DNA of 64,000 nucleotides from Amarolinea aalborgensis (GTDB taxonomy: Bacteria; Chloroflexota; Anaerolineae; SSC4; Amarolineaceae): the NCBI RefSeq assembly GCF_900491745.1, contig NZ_UETR01000002.1:124001-188000 (forward strand), read 5' to 3'. Shown here one piece after another: positions 9,689-20,100 of this stretch (the stretch's first letter is position 1; each line of letters starts with the position of its first letter). A program made the translations under genes and the position numbers. The notes beneath the pieces are model-generated. The model was not told the origin of the DNA. It ran no database searches and saw nothing but the letters and a program-made list of their open reading frames with translations.

Positions 9689-10366
9689 CTAAAAGACGAC
9701 CTTTAGCAGCCCAGCCAGATCCTCTTCCCTGCACCACACCAGCAGTGACCCGCTGACGTCATCAAGGGTGGCACTCCCGCGCTGCACCTTCTCCAGGAAC
9801 GCCCTCTGATCCGCAGACAGGCCATCTATTGTGCCAAGCCTGGCCCTCAACTGAGCCAGCAAGAAGCTGAAAAGAGCCACTTCCTCCGCACGCTGCGGCA
9901 GCTTCTCGCCTAGGTCGCTGAGTACTTTGTGTGTCCGATCGATTTCCTCGATGTTTCGGTGCATCTTCGGCAGTCGGTGAGCCAGGTTGATCTGGCTTCG
10001 CAAAGGGCGAATCTGCTCCTCGGCATACGCTTGCCAATACTTCCGCGTATCGTCAAGCATGGCCTTTGCGGCCGACTGCATGCGGTTTAGTCCAGCCGGT
10101 GCCCCGTAGTCGGCTGCAAACCGGTCGCGCGCCTGGATGAACTGGCGTTTGAGGACTGCAGCTTGCTGACGAACGCTCTCTGCATCGCCGACGTTCAGAT
10201 AGGGTGCTACCAGTGGAAAGGCGGAGAACCAGGCAGATAGGTCGCGTTGGATAGGAATGAGTAGGTCGCCTACCGACTGGATGGATGTGACTTGACTCGC
10301 CGCGCGCTGCAGATGCCCGAATTCCTCGATTTGGCGACTGAGATCGGTGACAAGTTGCCGGATCAT
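9689..10366 (-). CDS. dpdI: DpdI-like small helical protein
   Basis: A 225-residue protein with no catalytic motif. Long amphipathic helices dominate (for example about 1-30, 75-150 and 160-190), suggesting a coiled-coil or adaptor role. Its start overlaps the end of the large ATPase gene by 4 bases (ATGA) and dpdJ follows after 15 bases, so it is made together with these two proteins. The identification as DpdI rests mainly on size and on its position between dpdH and dpdJ. A structural link between the ATPase and the helicase is a guess. Confidence 0.58.
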   Translation of the reverse strand: MIRQLVTDLSRQIEEFGHLQRAASQVTSIQSVGDLLIPIQRDLSAWFSAFPLVAPYLNVGDAESVRQQAAVLKRQFIQARDRFAADYGAPAGLNRMQSAAKAMLDDTRKYWQAYAEEQIRPLRSQINLAHRLPKMHRNIEEIDRTHKVLSDLGEKLPQRAEEVALFSFLLAQLRARLGTIDGLSADQRAFLEKVQRGSATLDDVSGSLLVWCREEDLAGLLKVVF

Positions 10367-13300
10367 CTCTGCACCTCTGCTGTGAGTGGCTCCAGTAGGG
10401 CTATCACCTCATCGAATTTGCTCAGCGTACGCGCATATTCCTGAGGCGCATTTGATCGCGAGCGCAATCGTTGTAGATCTTGCTGCAACTGGGTTTGCTG
10501 GTTTTTCATTGCTTTCTCGAAGCGTTCGAAGTACTCCAAGTGTCGGCGCAGCGAGATGTTCCAGCGGGCATACCCGACACACAGATGGAGAGCCTGGGAG
10601 CGCCCCGAGGGCACTTCGAACTGGGTCTCCAATTCCTCGACCAAGTCGACGAGCCTGCCGGGACCAATGGCGCTTCCGCCTTGCGCTCCCCCAAAAGGTT
10701 CGTCGAGTTCCGGAGGATAAGCCTTGACCTGACGCAAAGAAATGAGTAGACTTCGGATCATTTCGAAGATTTCGGCTGGTGTGCCATCAGCCAGGAAATC
10801 GCGCAGGCGACTATGGAACAGCTTCAACTGATTTTGTGTCGCCTGCATGACTGGCCAGAAACTATCCACAAGCGCCTCATAGATACGGACAGCACTGCTC
10901 CAGGTTTGATCGGTGGTTGCAGGATGGACGGAGAGCGGCTCCAAAGCCCAATTCTGGTCATTGAAATCAGCGAGGATGTCGAGGGCCGTGGCTGCGTCGA
11001 GGAAACGCACGTTCGTGCTGGCACCCTGCGGCCGGTTAAGTAGTTGGAGCAATTCTGAGCGGCAAACATGAACTGCATGCTGCACGTTGAGTTTCCGCAT
11101 TAACCCAGTCCACTCTGCAGAGTACTGGCTGGATTGATGGTCAAGCGAATCTCTCCAACGCTCCTGTGAGGATCGGGCGCAGCTTGCCACGACTTGCTGA
11201 TAGAGATCGATGCTACTGAGAGCGTCAGGTGTCAGATCGCCAGTCAGGCAGGCGAGGAGCACGCAGTCAACGAGCAAAACGCGAGTTAGGTAGAGCGGCG
11301 ACGGCTCCAGTTGCGTTGGCTCACGGACGAAAGACACGATGCGTGCCTCTTCGTGGCGAATCCACACGCTTAATGTAGCCAGGTGTTCACCAAACTGATC
11401 GGGCGACAGCGCCACACTGCCGTCATTGAGGTCGGCCAGTGCCTGCAAAACATGCCGCAGATCATTCGACTTCTTGAACTCGAGGTATAAGCGACCTGCT
11501 TGCATCGCGCGCGTCTGGCCTTCGATGGCAAAGCGGCCGCCGGCTACATACTCACGTACCTGGGTCGGTGAAATCCCGTGATTCTGCCAATCGATAAATG
11601 AGCGAGCCAGATCGGCCAGCCAGTCGGTGAACCGATCATACCCGTGGAGCATGCCACCGTTGGCCCACGCTTCGATATTCTCCGTCAGTTTGCTGACCTG
11701 GGGCCTTTGCCCATCTGTATCCTTGTCAACCTCATCTCCTTTTGTGCTCTTTTGGGGCGGTACGGTTGTTCCTGAAACCCCAGTGATCAGGGGCAGGCGG
11801 AACGCACGGAATACCTCTTGAGGCACACCGCCGACCAGTTGGACCCCATCCTGCAATGTCTGATGGACATTGCGGTCTCCCCAAACCAGGAAGAGAGTCG
11901 ACAGGCGTCGAGCCGCATCCCGTCCCTGTGCGATAACAACGCGTTCGTGAGCCGGCGGATTGAAGCTGGGGATATCAACATCGGTGGCCAGCTCGGCGGC
12001 CGGCGGTGGAAACTCTCCTGCGCCAATTTTATCACCGTGGCTTTGCATTACGTACGCCAGGATGCTGTTCAAGAAGGTGCGCGGCGTGCGACCGACGCCC
12101 TCTCGAAGGAAACCATACAGCGTATCCAAAGCTGTGCGGTTGAACGGATAGAGCCCCACAGAGGAACTCGGAGCGCCTGCCGCCTGCAAACGAACGTTCT
12201 CGAACCCGGCGTGGCAATCGCTAACAAAAGGACAGTCTGCACAGGCGTTGGGTAGAGCATCCGGCCGTGCCCCATGCTCAGCCCATGCCGTCAGGTCTGT
12301 CTGACTCAACCGCATAGCATTCAGGTAGCGCGCCGCGAATTCTGCGCGCACCTCTGAATCCTGCATCAGGTCCGATTCAGCTCGTCCGCTTGCGTTCAGA
12401 GTCAGCACATGGGTGATCCGTTCCCGGATATTGTCCGGGAAGCGGTCGGCATAGTAACCATCGGTCACACCAATAATCGAAATGAGGCGGCAGAACTCGG
12501 CATTCGCTTCGCCGGTATGTTGCGTAATCAAGACCTCGACAAGGCCCTCGTCAATGCCAGTAAAAGCGGTGATATCTTCGATGAACAGCGCCAGGTTCTT
12601 ACCTTGCCCGCGTAAATGGCGCCGCAAATCGCCGAACATGGTACGCAGGTCGCCGGCAGCAAGCTCGGTAGCCGCGCTAATAGCATAATTGTGAAGGGCG
12701 AAACTCAGATAGCGCGCTGTACTCTCACGGATCTCAGTCTTCTGGTGGAGATCGTTGCAGAAATTGAGCACTTCGCGGTAGGCCCCTTCGTTTCTTAATC
12801 GGCGCAAAAAATCAACGTCGAACTCCAAGTCCGCTTCCTCGAACCCTGGCACGCGGTCGACTCCCTGGTTGTCACCACTTCCCGTCGTGAGAAAGGATGC
12901 GACGCGAGCGATAGGGGCGTCTTCTTCTTTGAGCCGCTCGCGCACGTTGACGTCGAGCAACAGACCCTCGACGCGAGACGGAGTCACATGGCGATGCAAA
13001 CGGCCCAATCGTCGCTGAACACTCTCCCAATCGAGGGCGCGCGTCGCCTCCTGCAATGTGTTGAGCAAGCGTTCTTCTAGCCCCGCGCGTGTCAGTACCT
13101 CAACGGCACTCTGCAGACGTCTCAATTGCTCCGGCAGGCTTTCCGTGTCGAACAGGTGGGAATCAATGATCTGTTGGATGGTCGCACGCAGACTGCTATT
13201 TGAACGCGCCACAAGCAAAACGACATCGGTGGGATGTCGCAAAGCATACTGCTCCTTCAACCAACGGATCAGATGCGACTTGCCCGTGCCTGGAATTCCC

Positions 13301-13533
13301 TTTACCGCCGCAAACACATGACGATCCTCTTCGGTGGCGCGGTCTAATTCGAAGAGAAAGCTGCTCTCATCCGTCTGTCTGATCTGCTGCGGCGACTTCT
13401 CGTAGGTGATGTGCCGCAGCGGGACGTGAGTTGCCAGGAAACTCGCCCGACTGACGGAGAGCGCCTCTTTGTTGATGACTGCGCCGATGCGTTCGGCGCG
13501 CCAGCACTGGTATCCAGAGAATGCCTGTCTCAT
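10363..13533 (-). CDS. dpdH: DpdH-like large P-loop ATPase
   Basis: A 1056-residue ATP-binding protein. Walker A is GIPGTGKSH (79-87) and a Walker B-like strand LALFIEDIT lies at 314-322, in an AAA/STAND-like arrangement. A small Cys cluster (C431, C434, C440: CADCPFVSDC) may bind metal. The C-terminal half is helical with a predicted coiled coil near the end (about 1000-1040, rich in Q, L and R). It overlaps dpdG by 4 bases. DpdH is known as the ATPase of the Dpd restriction arm. The general layout also recalls the PglY/BrxC ATPases of BREX, but no BREX partner (PglZ, methyltransferase, BrxL) is present. Confidence 0.68.
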   Translation of the reverse strand: MRQAFSGYQCWRAERIGAVINKEALSVSRASFLATHVPLRHITYEKSPQQIRQTDESSFLFELDRATEEDRHVFAAVKGIPGTGKSHLIRWLKEQYALRHPTDVVLLVARSNSSLRATIQQIIDSHLFDTESLPEQLRRLQSAVEVLTRAGLEERLLNTLQEATRALDWESVQRRLGRLHRHVTPSRVEGLLLDVNVRERLKEEDAPIARVASFLTTGSGDNQGVDRVPGFEEADLEFDVDFLRRLRNEGAYREVLNFCNDLHQKTEIRESTARYLSFALHNYAISAATELAAGDLRTMFGDLRRHLRGQGKNLALFIEDITAFTGIDEGLVEVLITQHTGEANAEFCRLISIIGVTDGYYADRFPDNIRERITHVLTLNASGRAESDLMQDSEVRAEFAARYLNAMRLSQTDLTAWAEHGARPDALPNACADCPFVSDCHAGFENVRLQAAGAPSSSVGLYPFNRTALDTLYGFLREGVGRTPRTFLNSILAYVMQSHGDKIGAGEFPPPAAELATDVDIPSFNPPAHERVVIAQGRDAARRLSTLFLVWGDRNVHQTLQDGVQLVGGVPQEVFRAFRLPLITGVSGTTVPPQKSTKGDEVDKDTDGQRPQVSKLTENIEAWANGGMLHGYDRFTDWLADLARSFIDWQNHGISPTQVREYVAGGRFAIEGQTRAMQAGRLYLEFKKSNDLRHVLQALADLNDGSVALSPDQFGEHLATLSVWIRHEEARIVSFVREPTQLEPSPLYLTRVLLVDCVLLACLTGDLTPDALSSIDLYQQVVASCARSSQERWRDSLDHQSSQYSAEWTGLMRKLNVQHAVHVCRSELLQLLNRPQGASTNVRFLDAATALDILADFNDQNWALEPLSVHPATTDQTWSSAVRIYEALVDSFWPVMQATQNQLKLFHSRLRDFLADGTPAEIFEMIRSLLISLRQVKAYPPELDEPFGGAQGGSAIGPGRLVDLVEELETQFEVPSGRSQALHLCVGYARWNISLRRHLEYFERFEKAMKNQQTQLQQDLQRLRSRSNAPQEYARTLSKFDEVIALLEPLTAEVQR

Positions 13534-14411
13534 CGGACCTCCTTTCGCTGCACATGGGTAACACGATTGATGTAACTCTGCGCAGGGAACAAAGTCCAGT
13601 TATCGGCTACATCGCGTCGATCGATCAGGGCGATGGCACCTTGCTGGTTTAGCACTCGGAGTGCAGTCGAAACCATCAAGCTGACCCGGTTGCCGCGCGG
13701 CTCACCGCCATGACTGGCATCCCAGCAACGCGCGTACAGGACTCCACCGTCAAGCTCGGGGCAGATGGCGCCCAGTCTGGCGACAAAGGCTCCCAACGGC
13801 ACGTCGATGCGTAGGTCAGGCAGGAGCTTCAATAGCAATGGCCGGATGCGCAAGGTGGCGTCTGGCACAATCTTGGCCTCTTCACCCTGTGCGAATTTGA
13901 GTGGCCATCCCCAACCGAGGAACTCCGCCCAGGTGCGCCAAGCACTGATGCCAGGTTGCTCGGCGAGTACGCGTTGTTTTGAGGATGGGTAGAGATCTTC
14001 ATGGAACTTCGCCTCAAAACTCGCTTTCGAGTACCCCATGACCCGTTCATCTTGACAGGCATACCACGCCGCGAACTGGCTGAGTAGGAAATTATCCTGC
14101 GCTTCATCTGTGACCCCAAGCAGCACCTGCTGCATGTGCTGGCGAAAAGTCTCATAGTCGGTTACGACCGTAGCGGGAATCGCCAGACTGACGCGACGGT
14201 CCGTTGTCTCGTTTTCCTTCACCAGATCGTAGCGGCGCGCATATCGGTAGACGAGTATGGTTGTCTCCCGATTGTCGGTGATTGCGTTGGGCTGCAGCAG
14301 GTCCAATAGCGTCTCACGCGGTACTTCTCCCAGCACATGGACACACTTCACTAGGGCGTGGATGCGCTGAGGTGTGACGACTAACTTGTCCTTAATCATC
14401 TCAGAACCCAT
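13530..14411 (-). CDS. dpdG: DpdG-like protein
   Basis: A 293-residue protein with no enzyme motif visible. The N-terminal 80 residues resemble a winged-helix fold (TPQRIHALVKCVHVLGEV, then a possible recognition helix), so DNA contact is possible. The start at 14411 is supported by GGAG seven bases upstream. It begins 10 bases after dpdF and its stop overlaps the ATPase start (ATGA). DpdG is a conserved restriction-side member of the 7-deazaguanine island with unknown activity. The name here is based on length, context and neighbours. Confidence 0.62.
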   Translation of the reverse strand: MGSEMIKDKLVVTPQRIHALVKCVHVLGEVPRETLLDLLQPNAITDNRETTILVYRYARRYDLVKENETTDRRVSLAIPATVVTDYETFRQHMQQVLLGVTDEAQDNFLLSQFAAWYACQDERVMGYSKASFEAKFHEDLYPSSKQRVLAEQPGISAWRTWAEFLGWGWPLKFAQGEEAKIVPDATLRIRPLLLKLLPDLRIDVPLGAFVARLGAICPELDGGVLYARCWDASHGGEPRGNRVSLMVSTALRVLNQQGAIALIDRRDVADNWTLFPAQSYINRVTHVQRKEVR

Positions 14412-14421
14412 TGTTGGCTCC

Positions 14422-17100
14422 TCAGAAGAAAGCAGGCAGTTCCTCGGTGCTGTCTAGCAGCGCTTGAAAATGCCTCAATGGCTCGCTTAGGCCATCTACA
14501 TGCTCCGTGAACTGCTTCCCTTCACTAGTCAGGTGAAGCGCTTCGTGCACGATATTTACAATAGCGGGAAAGTGAATGCCATTCTGGTTTGTTTTCCGAA
14601 TGGCTCGAAACAGCCGGTCTCCCCGTCGGTCATCCGGTGGATATAGTACCACGGTAGTCAGTGGAAAGAGCGGACAATCCTCTTCCGTAATCCAGGTATG
14701 TGGCAGCAGGCGGTGAAAGAGCGGCGGCCGTTGCGGGTCGGGTTGCGCGAGCGCCCTGATTAGTTGGTCTCGTAGCACCGGGTCGTCAAGTAAACCAAAT
14801 GGATAGACTACCTGTTGGAAGCCTGCGCGGACCAACTGCGGAATCAGCCCGACCATGATATGCATTCCGGCCGTTGTGCGGGGTCCCTGCCAGGTCACGT
14901 TTAGGCTGCGCCAGGCTCCTAGCCGTCTGGACAGCTTCGGATCGATCTCCTCTGCTGCCGCCACCATCCGTCTCAACGGAATAGGGTAGTCAATGGAGAA
15001 GCGCAGTGGATCGCTGTATGGAATCTGCCCGTCGTGACGACATGCCGGGCAGCCTCCACAGGCATATTGTACATTCTCATACACTGCCGCGAAACGCTGC
15101 GCGATGCATCCCTTCTCTCGTGCATGCTCGCTAGCGTAATCAGATACCAAATCGATGATGCCTCTCAGAGCTTGATCTGCAGTTTGCCTTTCTTCTAGCC
15201 TATAGGGTTCAATGCGGGTCAGCGCCTGATCGGGTGAGTTGAACACATCTTCGCTGAGGATTCGAATAGGTATACGACTTAGATTGGTGCCATCGCCATC
15301 GGTTCGCGGCGGCGGTGCATCTGCGATCTCGATGAGCCGTGCTCGCTGCATCATGAGTAGCAGGTGTTCGTTCCACTCACGGTTCCGCTCTGATCGCTGT
15401 ATCTCGGGGCGACCAATCGGCCTGGCATCCCGATCCACCCACCGCACTTCACCGTCCACGGATGACGTCGCGATCATCCCCTGCCAGCGCGGCAAGGCTT
15501 TCTCTTGAGTAATCAGCTTCGGCTGAAGACTGTAGGCAAGGGTGACATCACTACGGTCCTTGTTGAGATCATTGGCAGCACAAACCAGGCTAATGGCGCT
15601 GTAGCCGTCGCGTCCACCGCGGCCCACCTCCTGGTAGAAGCGATCGACATTCTCAGGCATTGTAGCGTGCAGAACCGCCCGCACGTCGCCTTTATCCACG
15701 CCAAGCCCGAACGCAGACGTTGCTAACATTACATCGATCTCATTGTTTTCCCATTGTCGAATCAACCGACGCCGGGAATCAGCATCCGTATCTCCTGTGA
15801 AGGAGGCGATCCGCGTGTATCCCAGGCTGCGCAACTCGCTCTCCCATTGTTCGGCTTGATCAGGCCGAGTTACGTAGAGAATAAGGGGGCGAGGTAGAAA
15901 AGTCAGCACATCGAGAACACGGCTGCGTCGCGCGGCGGCGCTTCCCGAGAAGTGAAACCAGTATCCAATCTCAGGTCGCAGGCGGTTCGCCTGTATGACA
16001 ATTAGCTTGCCCGGCTCAGAAAAAAGCTGCTCGATTGTGGCCCGACCGTCCTCGGCCACTGTCGCGGAGAGAAGGAGTGTGCGCAACTGGCCGCCCGTGG
16101 CTTCCAGCAGTCGCCGCCGATAAGCGGCCAGCAACTGGAACTCTGGCCGGAAACCGGCGCCCCATGATGCAATGAGATGTGCCTCGTCAATTACAAAGCG
16201 AGATAGCAAACCAGCCTGCGCGGCTTGAAGACAGACATCATAAAGCCGGGAACCCAAGAGGGATTCGGGAGAGGTATAGATAATGGGCAGACGTCCATCT
16301 CGCAAGGCGGCCTCGATTGCTTGCCGCTCTGCCTGCGAGGTATCCCCGGTTCGACTGATTGGCTTTGAAAGGTCACCCACCGCGTGCCTGAAGAATCTTC
16401 TGGCCTGGCGCTCTTGATCCAGAGCCAGCGCCACAGTTGGAACAACGACTAATGTCGCACCCTGGCTGCGCCGGCCGCCGCGGGTTTGAAACCACGGCGG
16501 TAGCAATCCACAAAGACTTTTGCCACCTCCTGTCGGGAGGGTGACCAATGTCGTGCTGCCAGGTGGCGCGAAGACCCAGGCGTCTACAGCCGCCTTTTGT
16601 GCATCCGACTGGTATGTGGTCCATCCTAGGCCTGCAGCCTCGCTCATGGCATAGAGCATACCATCTCCGGGGCTCGGGTCGTCGAAGCGCCGGCGTTGCA
16701 GGGTATCGATCTGCTCTGAATGGGGAAGCCAGTCGCTTGTCCAGGGAGATGCCATGACCTCGACCTGATCCCCGTGAGACACGCCGTAAAGCCAGGCGAG
16801 CTCTGCAGCCGCTCGAATACGCGCCCATAGCCGTGTCGAGATTGCTAGAGGATGGGTCGCCCGAATCAACTGGCGTAGCAGTGCCACAACGTCAGGAGCA
16901 CCCGCCGGAGAGACTGCCGTGCCTGCAATCATATTCAGAGCTTCGATTGCGGCGGCAAGGCGTGCGGCAGTCTGGACCAAGATCAGTTCGCGTCCTTGCG
17001 TCGCTTGAAGCAAGCGATCGGTCGCTGCGCGGAACATGTCGAAATTCGGTCTTTCGGCATTTAGCAGGTCGCAGAGTGGGTGTAGTGGATCTTCAATCAT
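14422..17100 (-). CDS. dpdF: DpdF-like RecQ-type DNA helicase
   Basis: An 892-residue superfamily 2 helicase of RecQ type. Walker A is LPTGGGKS (188-195), DEAH is at 305-308, SAT at 345-347, the second RecA domain carries TSAFGLGVDKGDV (461-473), and motif VI is QEVGRGGRDG (490-499). A RecQ-like zinc cluster follows (C665, then CGGCPAC at 681-687). There is a long N-terminal part of about 160 residues with no known motif, and a C-terminal part of 200 residues unlike the HRDC domain. Its start overlaps the end of dpdE by 8 bases. DpdF is the RecQ-like member of the Dpd restriction genes. Confidence 0.76.
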   Translation of the reverse strand: MIEDPLHPLCDLLNAERPNFDMFRAATDRLLQATQGRELILVQTAARLAAAIEALNMIAGTAVSPAGAPDVVALLRQLIRATHPLAISTRLWARIRAAAELAWLYGVSHGDQVEVMASPWTSDWLPHSEQIDTLQRRRFDDPSPGDGMLYAMSEAAGLGWTTYQSDAQKAAVDAWVFAPPGSTTLVTLPTGGGKSLCGLLPPWFQTRGGRRSQGATLVVVPTVALALDQERQARRFFRHAVGDLSKPISRTGDTSQAERQAIEAALRDGRLPIIYTSPESLLGSRLYDVCLQAAQAGLLSRFVIDEAHLIASWGAGFRPEFQLLAAYRRRLLEATGGQLRTLLLSATVAEDGRATIEQLFSEPGKLIVIQANRLRPEIGYWFHFSGSAAARRSRVLDVLTFLPRPLILYVTRPDQAEQWESELRSLGYTRIASFTGDTDADSRRRLIRQWENNEIDVMLATSAFGLGVDKGDVRAVLHATMPENVDRFYQEVGRGGRDGYSAISLVCAANDLNKDRSDVTLAYSLQPKLITQEKALPRWQGMIATSSVDGEVRWVDRDARPIGRPEIQRSERNREWNEHLLLMMQRARLIEIADAPPPRTDGDGTNLSRIPIRILSEDVFNSPDQALTRIEPYRLEERQTADQALRGIIDLVSDYASEHAREKGCIAQRFAAVYENVQYACGGCPACRHDGQIPYSDPLRFSIDYPIPLRRMVAAAEEIDPKLSRRLGAWRSLNVTWQGPRTTAGMHIMVGLIPQLVRAGFQQVVYPFGLLDDPVLRDQLIRALAQPDPQRPPLFHRLLPHTWITEEDCPLFPLTTVVLYPPDDRRGDRLFRAIRKTNQNGIHFPAIVNIVHEALHLTSEGKQFTEHVDGLSEPLRHFQALLDSTEELPAFF

Positions 17101-20100
17101 TGCTCACAGGAGGCCTCACTACCCAGAAGCAAATAGACTCCAATTGCCACCTCGGGCAAGCAAGCCCCTGCACGAGAGCCTGAGAGATGGACTCGTATTC
17201 GCTTATCTCGTGCGGCAGAGGAACACTATCACCGAATAACCAGCGATGTGCAGCTCGCTGACCCGCCGCGCTCTGTTGATAGGCAGCGTTGGCCCCCTGC
17301 GAAAGTTCGACAGTATGGGTCAACTCGTGTCTCAACTGTGTGTCAGCCGCTCGCAAACTTGTCGTGATCGCATCTTGCCATCCCTGCGGTGTGTAGAGCT
17401 GTTTCAACTGCAATAGAGGAGAAGGACTGCCCGATCGTTTTCCCAGATGATAGTCTTCGCGGTTATCAAAGGGTCGACGCAAGATTCGTCCAATGGGGCT
17501 GCTCGGCTTCACGATCTCCCCAGCGGTAGAGACGTATGTACGATAAGTTGACACACCGAGATAACCCTGGGCACGAAGCAAGTGCACTGGATGATGCCCT
17601 TCCGCGTAGAGTGCCCGCGCATCGATTGTGATGCGGAAGAGAAACTCAAACCCGTGCCAGGTCTCCGATAGCTCTGGCGCCGCACGCAAGATTGCTGTAC
17701 AGCGACCGCGATCAGCGCGCAAAGCATTGGCAAGAACAGCATCGGTCCATAACTCGCCGGGAGCGAAGAAAATGATGTCCTCGCGACGAACAGCGAGATC
17801 GCGATCAAACGTACCTTTGAGGACGAGATTGTGTTCACGCCTGGAACGGCGCAGTGCCTCTTGCATGTTGGGCGGCTGCGCAAACTTAGCGTTCTCAATA
17901 CTTCTGATATTGAATTCCTTCGGATCGAAGACCGCAATTCTGGTATGTGGATTGTAATGGTGGTAGAGCCCGGCCATGTTGGCCCACTCCAGCAAGGATT
18001 CGCGCAACAACTCGCCATCGCGATAACGTTCGGCGATCTGCTCAAACTCGCTACGGCGACGATAGTCGATGCTTCCCTCTTCGAAGTAACGCTCTTCCTC
18101 CACCTGCTCGCGCAAGCGCTTGGCAGAACGTTTCATCTCGGCCAACAGATCAGCGAGTCCCTCTGTCGGGCTTTGAGCAAACGCATTGCCAATTTTGTCC
18201 TGGATATCTTCAAGCACGATCTCAAGGCCACTCATCGATTGCTCAAACAGTTTGAAAGCATCGTGCCAGAGCCTGAAGAGGTCTTCCTCCAACGTACCGC
18301 GAGCGAAGGGTACGATTGACAGTACCGTACCTGTACGCCCCAAACGGTCAACGCGACCGATGCGCTGCTCGACCCTGGCTGGGGTCCATGGTAGGTCAAC
18401 ATGCACCACCTGATCAGCGATCTGAAAGTTACGACCCTCGCCACCAGATTCATCGGTCAGCATAATGCGGCACGTGTCATCTGCCTGGAACCGATCTACC
18501 TCGCTTTGCAGTTCTTGGCCATCCAGTCCAGTCAGAAAACGTGCGATTACCTGGCGGCCATAGGTACGCGTCAGCTTCATGTATAGGGCGTCAAGAGAGG
18601 CTTTCCAAGCCGAGAACACCAATACTTTAACCCCCGGTCGGCCGATGGCCTGGTGAATAGCTCGCAGGACTTGTACCAACCTGTGCGGCAGATTTGGTGG
18701 CACAACGCCGTGCGGCAGACTGGTAAGGGTTGCCTTTGTCTGTTCTTGCCATCGTTCGCTGCGCCAGAGAAGCCTGGCCAGGAGTGTTGGTTCCTCAGTG
18801 AATGGTTTGATTTCGGAAATCTCATCTGCGACCGAAGCTTGCCTGCTAGGGCGTTTTGACCCCGATAGAGTTGCTTGACGCAACGCGAGGAGATTCACGA
18901 GCGCATCCGGGCTGCTGAAAGCGGCATGGAAGAGCAATTGACAATACGCAATTTCGGCTGCTCCCTTGCGACTTGCCGACAGGCAGGCGGCTGCGTATTC
19001 GGTCAGAGCCAGTATAGTTTCGCTCTCCACAATGTCCGGTCGATAGGCATACTCGGTAGTCACCTGTCGAACGGGCAATTGTATCTGAAGATTGACGCGG
19101 CGGTTGCGGATAACGCGGCTCTCGATGCGGTAGTTCTCGCTGATGTACTGTAATACTTCACGAGCAGCATTAGGTCCCCTTTCATGGGCAGTGGGGCTCA
19201 TGTTCTCAAGGAGGCCGTGCAAGGTCCGATCGTGATCGAGAGCGCTCTGTATCGGTTGCATCTCCTGATAGAATTCTTCTGCATTGAAGTCGGTCGGATT
19301 CAGTGCGCGCGTGAGATAGGCAACTGTGCTTCTAATCTGGCTCTGAGCCGCAAGCATGCGATCGAAGTCCGCCGCACTGATTTTTCCATAGTGGTCGGGA
19401 TGCATTAGTTTCAACAGGACTAGGTACTCTTTTGCCCGACGTTCAACCGGTGTTGCCGACAGCATTAACGCACGTTCAGCGTCCTTGCTCAATGTCACAA
19501 CCCGGTTGTACAGGCGCCGTTGGCGGTGGAGATTGTGAACCTCGTCAACGATCAAAAGACCCCATTGTTGTTGTGCCAGCCAATCCCAGAGACCAGCGTC
19601 TGCCGCCAGTGTCTCATGACTCACAAGTAATCCAGGCACGGACTCCGATAGCGCCTTCTCTGGTTGGGATGTGTCGACGTGGAAATCAAGCCAGAATTTG
19701 TCATTCAGTTCGTTGTGCCACTGGCGCAATAGTGCGGCAGGAACCACTATCAGAGCTTTAAGCCGAGGAAGTCGCCTCCGCAATCCCTTCAAGATGACAC
19801 ATGCCTCGATCGTCTTGCCCAAACCCACTTCATCGGCGAGCATATACCTACAAGTGCGATCGCCCAGTACCCGTGCCACTACCTCCGCCTGATGGGCTAG
19901 AAGGGAGATACGCGTGCCCACCAACTCCTCCATGCCGAAGGTAGCGGCCTGCAACATGGCGTAGCTCTCGACAAGACTATCCCGCCTGGCTCGCCATCGT
20001 GGGGGGTGAAGTTCGTACTGGCGCATCTGCTGAACAGGATCGGGCGATCCCTCGGTGAAAGGAACGTAAAGCTCAGCTTCCGATACCGTGCAGACGACTT

